DNA of 17,722 nt from assembly GCF_000611645.1 (NCBI RefSeq), contig NW_014013112.1, positions 8,041 through 25,762 on the forward strand, written 5' to 3'. This stretch comes from Monoraphidium neglectum (taxonomy: Eukaryota > Chlorophyta > Chlorophyceae > Sphaeropleales > Selenastraceae). The position numbers and the translations under genes are program-made. The notes beneath the pieces are model-generated. The model did no database searches. It was given only the letters and a program-made list of their open reading frames with translations, and was not told the origin of the DNA. The first letter of the stretch is position 1. Each line of letters opens with the position of its first letter. Positions 10,484 through 17,722 of this stretch are shown piece after piece.

Positions 10484-11772
10484 GTTGCTGCCGCCGCTGC
10501 GCCCAGTGCCAATAGTTGCGCTGCCCGTGCCCTTCCTCCTGCAATCCCTCCTGCTCTTCCTCCGTCCCCTGCCGCTGATACGCGAGTGGAGAGAAACCTG
10601 GTGACGATTGTGCGCACCCCTGGCCCGTGGGCAAGGCGTTGCTGCACTCACCCACGCGCTGGTGGCGTTGCGATGACATCAGACAGCCCTTGCTGGCACC
10701 TGCAGGACCATACCATGGCGAGCAGGATTCTGCACTGGTCAACGGGCTGCATGATCGTGGGCCTGGTATGGGTGCAGCTGCTGGTGCCGCCGCAGCGCCT
10801 GCAGCGCTGGCGGTGAACGCCGCAGCCGCTGTCTCAAACAACCCCACTGCAAGTGTACTCTTGCTCCCGCTGCTGCTGTTGCGTTGGCTGGCGCCATCAA
10901 GCTGCAGCCCTGTGCTGGCCGCGCTGCTGGTCGGCTGCGGCTCTGCACTGTGTGAGCGGCTGCTGCCGCTTTTGCAGCAGGGGGCCGCCTCAGACCTCGC
11001 GACGAATCCACCCTGTGCATGCGCTGTGATACAGTTTTGCTGTTCTTGTGAGGGGCCAACACGGATGCTCTCGTCCAGGCCAGCATTCCTTCGTACGGAT
11101 GAAAGACAGAAGATGACAAACATTTTGTGTCACACGAGTAGAGGAGCGGAGCACAAGACTCCAAGCAACACCATTACGACCACGGCTGATGTGCAAAGCA
11201 CACATTAAGGCACAATGACCGCCAGGCGGCCCTTACCTGAGCAAGGCCACCAGGCCGTCGCGCTCTGCCTGCAGCTGGCGCCGCGCCTGAACCTCCTGCT
11301 TCAGCTGAAACCCCAGGAGGAGGTTCTCACGGTGGAGCTGGGCCAGGCGCCGGTCGCGTGGCGGGGACAGCTGCTGGTGCGCGTCATATAAGCAGGTCAC
11401 ACCACAGACCCCAAAGCAGTGGTTGGATCAGTGGACGGTGGTTGGAAGGCAACGGGTTATGGCTGTCCGCATGCACTGGGCCCGTGCTCCCTCCCACGTC
11501 GATGATATGGCACCCACAACTTTTGACCTGCACCTGCGCTCCAAGCCGAGCCTCGAGGTCCTGGATGTGCAGCGCCGTGTGAGAGCGCTCTCTCCTATAG
11601 CAATCACGCAACTGCGCGACAAAGATCAGTTCACCAGCCATGTGTGTCAGGACCTGCCTGCACAGATGTGCTGCAACGCAGTCCTACTGTCGTGCGTGCG
11701 TTCGAGCGTCACCTGCGCCAGGTAGCTCTGGGCGCCTGCAGCATCCAGCAAGAGTAGACTGGCCTCCTCCAT
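8946..11772 (-). CDS. Unrecognised Gln/Glu-rich protein with coiled-coil ends
   Basis: Four exons (minus): 11772-11713, 11611-11534, 11373-11237, 11088-8946; 805 aa with phase kept at each junction (cag|gtgacg, cag|gtgcag, ctcag|gtaagg donors). I do not recognise a family. The first about 90 residues (LRDCYRRERS, HIQDLEARLG, RENLLLGFQLKQEV, RRQLQAERDGLVALL) are charged and heptad-like, suggesting a coiled coil. The middle is disordered: Ser/Ala/Gln-rich, with 13 Glu-Gln dipeptides at about 295-320 and 11 Gln at 355-365. Near the C-terminus two more helical segments appear (LSEVHAQLSCKVQLLQDLI and HQLVERMVAIRRQLSSVCSE). No signal peptide or membrane segment is visible. The start is uncertain: the frame stays open without ATG upstream of 11772 to about 11859, so a further 5' exon is possible. 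Acceptor 11373 is a tandem NAGNAG. Confidence 0.6.
10269..10301 (-). repeat. CAG repeat coding for 11 glutamines
   Basis: 33 bases of uninterrupted CTG on plus, flanked by GAG-CAG codons, in frame in the Q/E-rich protein. Confidence 0.93.
10404..10481 (-). repeat. Hexanucleotide minisatellite (CAGGAG)n coding for a Gln-Glu dipeptide repeat
   Basis: Thirteen consecutive 6-base units (CTCCTG on plus, the first one TTCCTG), in frame on minus and giving alternating Gln and Glu. Near-perfect unit identity suggests recent expansion or homogenisation. Confidence 0.95.
11371..11376 (-). other. Tandem NAGNAG splice acceptor
   Basis: On minus the intron ends ...accag|cag|ctg. Both AGs keep phase 0, so the two choices differ by one Gln at the start of the exon. 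Confidence 0.55.
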
Positions 11773-12108
11773 TTGATATCCAGGTGGTACAGCGCCCGTA
11801 GGCACGGCGCGGTCAAAGCGCGCTCCCAAGATCACAGGAGGGGGGACTTCAAACGAGATGACCGATTGTCACAGGCCCCTTGTCAAACATGATGTAACGG
11901 AGCGAGCGCGTATGAGCCTAGCAGATGTCTCTCGGTGATCTGCCGCGTTTGCATCTTTATGCTGATCAATTGCAGACTTTTGCAGGCGCATTGAAATCCT
12001 TATTGTGTCTGCAGACAAACCTGGCGTGCGTCGGCCCCTGAGCTGGGCAAAGGCTGCGGCTGCCGCCACATCAACCACTGCCCCCGCCCTCGTGGCCGTG
12101 GTGTACGC
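11773..12108. promoter_or_regulatory. Divergent upstream region of the Q/E-repeat gene and the ThiE-like gene
   Basis: 336 bases separate the two assigned start codons, which point away from each other, so both promoters should lie here or just beyond. The right half contains a plus-strand open frame reading Ser-Trp-Ala-Lys-Ala then Ala/Thr-rich (about 12030-12110) that resembles a plastid transit peptide but ends at a TAA and does not join the ThiE frame without splicing. On minus, the frame upstream of 11772 stays open to about 11859. No TATA box or riboswitch was recognised. Confidence 0.4.
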
Positions 12109-12987
12109 ATGCGGCTGGTTGTAATCACCCCGGAGGCGATGCAGCCCGGCGAGCCCGCAGTTGCACGTCAAATGATGCAGCGCGGCCTGCAGACGTTGCA
12201 CCTCCGCAAGCCGGGCGCGACGCGTGCGCAGCTGGCCGAGTACCTGTCCGAGCTCGGCGCCCCCTGGGCGACGCGCATCATGCTGCACTCCCACCACGAC
12301 CTGGCATTTGATTTTCAAGTCAAGGTGCGCGTGCTGCTCACAAGAGGTTGACTGCATCAGCAAAAAAATTGATCTCACGCGTCATAAGATCACTGGGGAG
12401 GTTGGTCCAGGCTGCCCCCACCTACCTGCATGGCTGCACATGGTCTACAGTGCTCACAGCTCATCCACCAGGCGAAAGCAACGCCCCTAACCCAGCAAAA
12501 GTCGACGTCCCTCTGCTATTCGCTGGCCCCGACATGCCCCACCAACTCGCAGGGGCTGCACTACCGCGAGGCTGACGTCCCACCAGCGGCGCCGCCCCTC
12601 CAGCCACCCCCGCAGCCGGGCCTGCTGCAATCAACATCATTCCACACTCTTGAACAGGCTGCACGCCCGTGGGGTCGTGCACTCAGCTATGCGTTCCTGT
12701 CTCCGGTGTTTGACAGCATCAGCAAGCAGGGATATAAAGCGGCGGGCTTTGACGAGGCAGCGGTCCTGGCGACAGCCACGCAGATGGGCGCTCCACAGCT
12801 CGTGGCGCTCGGAGGCGTGACCGCTGGCAACTTAGTTACTGTGCAGCGCATGGGCTTTGTGGGGGCGGCCGTGCTCGGCGGGGTGTGGGCTTCAGCCGAC
12901 CCAGTGGCGGCTGTGGACGAGCTTCTGCGTGCGTGCGAGCAGCTTCACATGCTGGAGCCGGGGGGGATAGGCAATGCTGTTGGGTGA
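12109..12987 (+). CDS. ThiE/TenI-family protein, thiamine phosphate synthase-like, Bacteroidetes type
   Basis: Two exons, 12109-12324 and 12553-12987, joined in phase 0 over intron 12325-12552 (aag|gtgcgc ... gcag); 216 aa, the usual size for this TIM-barrel family. ThiE joins HMP-pyrophosphate and thiazole phosphate to thiamine phosphate; TenI relatives act on the thiazole. Seen: RLVVITPE at the N-terminus, HLRKP at 31-35, LHSHHDLA at 59-66, GLHYREAD at 73-80, SFHTLEQ at 101-107, FLSPVFDSISKQGY at 120-133, ALGGV at 158-162 and GFVGAAVLGGVW at 173-184. The HSHHDLA and SPVFDSISKQGY forms recall Bacteroidetes ThiE proteins rather than the NDRxDLA form of classical ThiE. The ATG at 12109 starts exactly where bacterial homologues start. 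If the protein is plastidial, a targeting exon must lie upstream and was not resolved. TGTAA follows the stop by 27 bases. Confidence 0.83.
12325..12552 (+). other. Intron of the ThiE-like gene
   Basis: GT-AG intron of 228 bases, phase 0. Translating through it meets a stop (tga near 12349), while the spliced product gives an unbroken family sequence (...FDFQVK|GLHYRE...). No TPP-aptamer core was seen in it. Confidence 0.8.
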
Positions 12988-13014
12988 TCCATGTATTCAG
13001 TTTTGCTCTCATTT

Positions 13015-13019
13015 TGTAA
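13015..13019 (+). terminator. TGTAA polyadenylation signal (ThiE-like gene)
   Basis: TGTAA 27 bases after the stop at 12985-12987. This would give a very short 3' UTR. A second TGTAA at 13311-13315 on the same strand is an alternative. Confidence 0.45.
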
Positions 13020-13719
13020 GTTGGGCAAACCCCTGTGCACAAAAGCGATGCCCAAAAATGGTTGGACTCACAATTTCAAAGCATGATGTTGTGGCTGAAT
13101 GTGTCAAGGTAATCGGGGCTGGTGCGATGACGGGAGGCCGGTGAAGCTGAAGTGTGGCAATCACGCCGTGACTTTTGCATCATGAATGCTGCAACATATG
13201 TCGAAAAGTGCGCTCCCTGATTCATGTCTGTCGGCATCTGCTGCGCTTGCAGGGGCCCACTGCCATCACCGCACTCGCCTGGGTCGAATGTTGCACGAAT
13301 ACTGGGGCCTTGTAAATCAGAATGGAGCTGTAGGCCCATCCGTATGGGGGCTGGCATGCATATCTTGGTGACATGTTGCCATATTCCGTCTCTCCCAGCC
13401 CCTTTGTCCTTCTAGACGCTCGGAGTCTGAGGCAGCAGCACGGGGCTCAGGTGCCAGGGTTGGGCGAGGTGGCAGCGACATGGCTTGCTGGAGCTGCAGG
13501 CTGTCCTTTTGCCGCACACTTGCACGCAAATGTGTCTACAGTCCATCTTTACCGAAGGTCACACCACCCAGACTGCAAGATTCATACAGTGCAGAGACTG
13601 GAGCAGCAGATCGGACATCGGAGCCATTGAGATCACACAGCTGAAGATATTTTTATTATGTGAGCTTGGCGGTGCAGCTCAGCAGCTCAAGACCTTCTTG
13701 ACAGAGGACGCGGGGAGCC
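13020..13719 (+). other. Intergenic region and presumed promoter of the UBAC1-like gene
   Basis: About 700 bases with no recognised exon. Short frames on both strands have no family motif. A second TGTAA lies at 13311-13315. An A/T-rich block at 13646-13660 (gatatttttattatg) lies about 60-70 bases before the UBAC1-like ATG and could be a TATA-like element. Nothing else stands out. Confidence 0.45.
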
Positions 13720-15319
13720 ATGGACCTGGTGTTCAGGACGCTGCGAGGCAGCATCGAACTGCACGGGCTCATGGATAGCATGTCGATTAGCGACGTGAAG
13801 CAGTTGCTGCACCAAAATCACAAGGAGGAGCCCCTGGCGGTGCCCGACCCCAAACTGCAGCGGCTGGTGCGGAGCCCCGTGCCGGCGCCGTGCATGCAGC
13901 TTGCCCGCCTGCCCCAGCCTGCAGGCCCCTCTGCCTGCCCCGGACCGTGGCTCGAACAGTACAAGGCTAAGGTTTCGCCACTATAGTATGCTGTCAGTGT
14001 GCTGAGGGACGTGCTGATGCGTTTTTGCTGCCCTCGTTGCTGCATTCCTCTGCATCAGGTGTACAAGGGTCGTGTGCTTCGTGATGGCGCCGCGTCGCTC
14101 GCTGACGCGGGCCTTTCAGACGGCGATGTGCTTGTGCTGCTGCTGCCGTCCAAGCTGCCACCTCCCCCGGAGCCCGTGACCACGCCGGTGAGCCGCTGGC
14201 GTTTGCGATGCCGTGAGCGCAACACTGCCTTGCGTGCGCCGCTCAATCCAATGAAGCCACTCACCTCTCCCTTCCTGCCTGCCCCTGAGTTTCCCTCTCT
14301 TTGTCACACACAATCTTCAAGGCGCCCAACGGGGCCACTATCCGCGCCGCCCTCGTCGAGGAAGCACGGGCCCGCGGCCTCGACCCTGCGTCTCTCGTGG
14401 ACCGCGCCGCTCCTGGCCGCTCGCGCCGCGGCGGCGGCCTGGCGCTGAACCTGCCTGCGGACCTGCTGCACATGGACCCCCGCGTGCTGCAGCTTTTGCA
14501 GCAGGCGCTCGATGGCGGCGCTTTGCTGGGCGCAGCAGATCCCCAGGAGCTCGCAGCAGCTGCGGCCGCTGCCGCTGGCGCCGGCGCGGGGGAGGGCGAG
14601 TACGAGCTGGAGGATGTGGTGCCGCCAGAGCCGCCCGCCGCCGCAGTGGAGCAGCTGTCGGACATGGGGTTCTCGGGGCTGGTGGCGCGCAAGGCGCTGC
14701 TGCTCAGCCGTAACAACGTCGACCTTGCGCTTGAGTGGCTATTGCAGCATGCAGAGGAGCCGGGCGCTGCGGAACCTCCGACGCAGGAGCAGCTGCGGTC
14801 GGTGTGGGGTACGCGGCGCCGCAGGCGCGTACCAGCAACAGGCGCAGCTGCGGCCGCAGCTGCTGCTGCTGCTGCTGCGGCGGCGGCGGTGGGTGGTGCA
14901 GGTGTGCCAGGTGTGCATTCGTCAGCTGGAGACGTCACACTGTCTGCACCCGCTTCCGGCGCAGGCCCCTCCGGCGTGGCAGCGCCCTCTAGTGCTGCGC
15001 ACAGCGCGCCCCGCGCAGGTGACGGGGTAGCCCTTGCAGGCCGGGGCCCACTACCTCCGCCACCACCCCTGCGCGTGGATCAGGCTGCTGTGTCCCACCT
15101 GGTGGAGATGGGCTTCTCTGCCGATGCCGCAACACGCGCGCTGCGGCGCTATGGCGGCAGCCTTGATTTGGCGGTCGCGCATCTGCTGAGCACACCCCCT
15201 ACCGATGACGATGGAGTCAACGGCGGCCGTGGTGCGGGTGCGGCTCATGTGGAGCATGGGCACCCGGCGCTTGCAGATGCGGCAGCAGCAGGCGCAGGCC
15301 CTAGCCAGGCTCAGCAGCG

Positions 15320-15353
<34 letters not shown>

Positions 15354-15557
15354 CAGCAACAGCAGCAGCCTGAGGGAGGCAGTGCACGTTTTGCCTTCGC
15401 GCAGCAGCAGCTGCAGGCAACGCAACAGGCCCAGCCGTTGGAGCCTGGCGGCGACGGCGACATGCTGATGGCGGATGCATCACCGCGCATGGGTGATGTT
15501 GGTGCGTCGCTGGTTCAGTCGGGTGCGTTGGCTCAGGCCAGCACAGCGACAAGTGCG

Positions 15558-15595
<38 letters not shown>

Positions 15596-16548
15596 ACAGC
15601 AGCGTGAGGTTGAACATGAAGAGGTGATGATGGACGCAGAAGAGGGCATTGGCATGGGGGTGAGCGGTTGCTTGTCCGTTCATCTTTCCGCAGTTGGGAT
15701 GCATGTTGCCACCTATGGCTGTCCAGGGCTGTATGCTTGACTTGCGGGACTGATGCATTGCTGCCGCGCATGCACCCTCGTATTATATCTGGACCCTTGT
15801 GGACATGTCAACTCAACACCACCTTGTCCCTCCTCCCCCAGAGTGACGAGTATGAAGAGGGTGTGGAGTGGGTGGAGGAGAGCGGCGAGGGCGGCGAGGA
15901 AGAGGAGTTTCTTGACCCGGACGGTGGCGAGGCCATCCAGCAGCTCGGCAACGCTCTCGGCAAGTCTTGCGGGTTTGGTGCTTATAGCCCTCAACTTCTT
16001 GGTTGCAAGTCTGGGTCCACCTCTCTGTTGTTTTCATCACCGCATGATTCAACGGTGCTGCAACACATCCTGCGAGGCCGCAACGCAATCACATTGTGGC
16101 GAGTGGCAGCCGACGGCCGCCTCGTTCTTCAGGTGGTGGGGAACCCTAGTCACGCTCCCCCACCCTCTGCCGTCATTGTTCAGGGACCCTGGGCAGCATG
16201 GACCTGGCTCAGCTGGGAAGCGCCGATATGGAGCAGCTGCTGCAGGGCATCAACATTGACGAGCTCATGGGCAGCCAGCTGTTTCCTGGAGCGGTGGAGC
16301 CGGGAACCCTTGGCACCAACGCGCACGACGTGCTGCTGCGCATCATGGAGTCGCCGGGTCTGTTGCACCAAGTGTTGCACGGCGGCGGCGGCGGCGGCAC
16401 TGGCATTGGCGGCGGCGGCGGACCACCAGGGGCTGTTGCTGCGGGCGGGGTCGCCGGCGCCAGCGCTGGTGCAGGGCAGCAGCAGCAAGGCGCGCCGGCC
16501 GGTCAGGGGCTGCCGCAGCAGGGGCCACAGCAGCCCGGGCCGCAGTAG
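13720..16548 (+). CDS. UBAC1/KPC2-like protein: ubiquitin-like, two UBA domains, STI1-like end
   Basis: Five exons: 13720-13866, 14059-14187, 14322-15659, 15842-15977, 16184-16548; 704 aa, phases consistent (0,0,0,1). Residues 1-85 form a ubiquitin-like fold (FRTLRGSIELHG, KLQRLVYKGRVLRDGA, LSDGDVLVLLL). UBA 1 is at about 197-240 (VEQLSDMGFSGLVARKALL) and UBA 2 at about 344-383 (VSHLVEMGFSADAATRALRR). The basic linker EQLRSVWGTRRRRR after UBA 1 matches the charged linker in animal UBAC1. Residues about 523-575 are acidic, and 587-650 (MDLAQLGSADMEQLLQGI, DVLLRIMESPGLLHQVL) look like an STI1 motif. Animal UBAC1 is the non-catalytic partner of the RING ligase KPC1/RNF123 and delivers ubiquitinated clients to the proteasome; the same role here is inferred. 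The protein is much longer than human UBAC1 (about 405 aa) because of Ala, Gln and Gly inserts. The ATG lies in a good context (gccATGG). The last donor (g|gtgctt) is the weakest junction. Confidence 0.85.
15321..15350 (+). repeat. CAG repeat coding for 10 glutamines
   Basis: Thirty bases of pure CAG, followed by a Pro codon and five more Gln codons. It encodes residues about 426-435 of the UBAC1-like protein, between UBA 2 and the acidic region. Confidence 0.94.
15558..15602 (+). repeat. CAG/CAA repeat coding for 15 glutamines
   Basis: 45 bases, mostly CAG with two CAA, at residues about 505-519 of the UBAC1-like protein, directly before the acidic stretch. Confidence 0.94.
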
Positions 16549-16684
16549 CAGGGGCCGAAACAGCAGGGGCCGCAGCTGGGCACGGGCCAACCACGTCTCG
16601 GTTTTCGAAGTGATGAAGGTGCTGGTGGCAGTGCCGATGAGCTATCTCGATGTGTCATTCTATCTCCAGCCCCATATCATGTGA

Positions 16685-16689
16685 TGTAA
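16685..16689 (+). terminator. TGTAA polyadenylation signal (UBAC1-like gene)
   Basis: TGTAA 137 bases after the TAG at 16546-16548, on the coding strand. Confidence 0.65.
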
Positions 16690-16888
16690 ATGCTTGTTCT
16701 GCATAGATCATGAGCTCAACCCTCCTCGGCCTAGGCCGGTAGTGAGGCAGGGGGACAGAGTTGGCCAGGCGTCGGCCTTGGGGTCGGTAAGCACATTATC
16801 TGGTTCCCCCGCAGCCGCAGCCTTGCTTGTAGTCCCACAAAGGTAACTGCTCCCCCGCAACCCTTCCCCCAACCTCTAGTCGTACAGG

Positions 16889-16916
16889 GGATTAGGATTA
16901 GGATTAGGATAAGGAT
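16889..16916. repeat. Short GGATTA hexamer array
   Basis: Three perfect GGATTA units, then GGATAA and a partial GGAT. It resembles, but is not, the TTTAGGG or TTAGGG telomere unit. Confidence 0.85.
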
Positions 16917-16918
16917 TG

Positions 16919-16923
16919 TTACA
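16919..16923 (-). terminator. TGTAA polyadenylation signal (minus-strand gene at right edge)
   Basis: TTACA on plus, 82 bases beyond the minus-strand stop at 17005-17007. Its presence is the main reason to believe the short minus-strand terminal exon. Confidence 0.55.
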
Positions 16924-17004
16924 GCGTCCCGCGATCGCCCGCTCAGGGAGCCATCCAGGCTCATGAGATTGTACAGTAAAGCACCAGCGTCGTGTGACTG
17001 AGAC

Positions 17005-17155
17005 TCAGGTGGCTACCGTGCGCCGTTCAAAGCAGGCGTGCACGAAGGCCCCCAGTGTGTGCTGATCCGGGCTGCACGCAAAGGCGCGCATGCGCGCAAG
17101 CGCGGGTGAATTTGCAAACAAGGGCGCAAAGCGCGGCTCGGCCCGCAGGTCCGCA
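17005..17155 (-). CDS. Probable last exon of an unrecognised gene entering from the right
   Basis: Minus-strand frame ending at a TGA (17005-17007), encoding LRAEPRFAPLFANSP and MRAFACSPDQHTLGAFVHAC before the stop. The composition is less repetitive than the shadow frames nearby. A pyrimidine-rich acceptor (gccctctccccag) ends at 17156, giving an exon of 151 bases that starts with one base of a split codon. A TGTAA signal lies 82 bases after the stop. No family was recognised, and I could not place the upstream exons. The frame also stays open through the acceptor to about 17289, so the exon could be longer. Confidence 0.4.
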
Positions 17156-17722
17156 CTGGGGAGAGGGCTGCTAGAGGCAAGGTCTGCTAGAGGCAAGGTC
17201 CGGCAGAGCTGGTTCCCCGCTGCGAGGCAGCGCAGGCAGCTCTCAGTTGTCGACTTTGAGACGGCGTGGTGTGCCGACGGCGTCGTGGCTCACGTCACAC
17301 ACGCGGCGGGCGGCCAGCGCCCGCGAATGGAGTTCGCCTTGCTGCCCCCACGGACAGCGACATGGCGTGACACAGTGCAGCCCCACATCTCGCGCGCTCT
17401 TGCACTGCTCTTTCATTGCACACCCTTGGGCTCCTCGTTTTTCAGCCATACGCCTTTCGCTGCTTGTGTGGGCGCGGCGACGCACTTGAAGCGCGCGGTG
17501 CAGCCTGTGTGCCGAGCTACCTGACGCCCACGGCCCTCAAGCTATCGTGGTGCTGACGGGAACGGGCCGGTCCTGTGGCTTAACCGTGGGGGTTTGGAGG
17601 GTTTCCCCCCGGTGCCATATCGGCCCTGCTCACGCCCCTTGCGCATGTCGCGCGTTGGGCTCCCTCACACATGGCCACAGCTGACCTGTTAATATCTAGG
17701 TTGCACGCAGGTGCTCGGCACC
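17156..17722. other. Unresolved right edge
   Basis: Expected to hold introns and exons of the minus-strand gene ending at 17005, but no exon could be assigned. Long frames exist on both strands: plus 17090-17524 and minus 17243-17485. Neither shows a recognised domain. A 16-bp tandem duplication lies at 17168-17199. Confidence 0.4.
17168..17199. repeat. 16-bp perfect tandem duplication
   Basis: The unit ctgctagaggcaaggt occurs twice back to back (17168-17183 and 17184-17199). On minus it lies just upstream of a likely splice acceptor. Confidence 0.9.

Larger units (their letters stand above)
16549..17004. other. Tail-to-tail intergenic region
   Basis: Holds the 3' UTR of the UBAC1-like gene (signal at 16685-16689) and, on minus, the 3' end of the gene entering from the right (signal at 16919-16923). 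About 230 bases lie between the two signals. A short GGATTA array sits at 16889-16916. No coding exon recognised. Confidence 0.6.

Noticed and set aside
10259..10816. Plus-strand frame rich in Pro-Ala repeats
   Set aside because: It is the antisense reading of the Glu-Gln and Gln repeats of the minus-strand gene. Open frames opposite GC-rich repeats are expected by chance.
11860..12560. TPP riboswitch near the ThiE-like gene
   Set aside because: Algal thiamine genes can carry TPP aptamers, so the upstream region and the intron were read for the CTGAGA and ACCTGAT...GGATAATGCC core. Neither was found by eye.
1531..16548. Ubiquitin-pathway gene cluster
   Set aside because: The F-box/FIST and UBAC1-like genes are separated by three unrelated genes and lie on opposite strands. 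Two such genes in 17 kb is easily chance.
17090..17524. Plus-strand frame of 144 codons with a fairly ordinary composition
   Set aside because: No domain, and no TGTAA was seen after it in the window. The minus reading has an acceptor, a stop and a TGTAA in order. It is not fully excluded, because the minus gene could not be completed.
1..17722. Transposon, virus-derived element or CRISPR array
   Set aside because: No transposase, reverse transcriptase, integrase or capsid motif, no long terminal repeats, and no regularly spaced repeats with unique spacers were seen.

Overview
The window reads as nuclear DNA of a GC-rich green alga (Chlorophyta, probably Chlorophyceae; the order cannot be fixed from sequence alone). 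Support: short GT-AG introns of about 100-270 bases in nearly every gene, proteins with long Ala/Gly/Gln low-complexity inserts, many CAG/CTG runs, and the chlorophyte-type polyadenylation signal TGTAA at sensible distances after most predicted stops. There is no sign of an operon, transposon, CRISPR array, tRNA or rRNA. All gene models were built by eye from reading frame, splice-site phase and remembered family motifs; no alignment was run.

Layout, left to right. (1) 71-804, plus: the 3' end of a purple acid phosphatase-type metallophosphatase gene that enters from the left. (2) 1531-5196, minus: a seven-exon F-box/FIST-domain gene of FBXO22 type, 790 aa. (3) 5959-8555, minus: a four-exon multi-pass membrane protein with poly-Gln tracts, weakly resembling plant CPBP (CAAX-protease-like) proteins. 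(4) 8946-11772, minus: an unrecognised Gln/Glu-rich protein with coiled-coil potential at both ends. (5) 12109-12987, plus: a two-exon ThiE/TenI-family gene (thiamine phosphate synthase-like) close to the Bacteroidetes form. (6) 13720-16548, plus: a five-exon UBAC1/KPC2-like gene (ubiquitin-like domain, two UBA domains, STI1-like end), 704 aa. (7) 17005-17155, minus: the probable last exon of an unrecognised gene entering from the right.

Two of the genes concern ubiquitin: gene 2 looks like an SCF substrate receptor and gene 6 like a ubiquitin-binding partner of a KPC-type ligase. They lie about 8.5 kb apart on opposite strands with unrelated genes between them, so a functional link by position is not supported. 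Genes 4 and 5 are divergent and share a short upstream region; genes 1/2 and 6/7 are tail to tail. All splice junctions joined here keep phase, and each of the five complete models sums to a whole number of codons, which is the main internal check. No clearly new biological system was found. The most unusual items are the Bacteroidetes-like ThiE homologue, the unrecognised Q/E-repeat protein, and the algal UBL-UBA-UBA-STI1 and F-box-FIST architectures.
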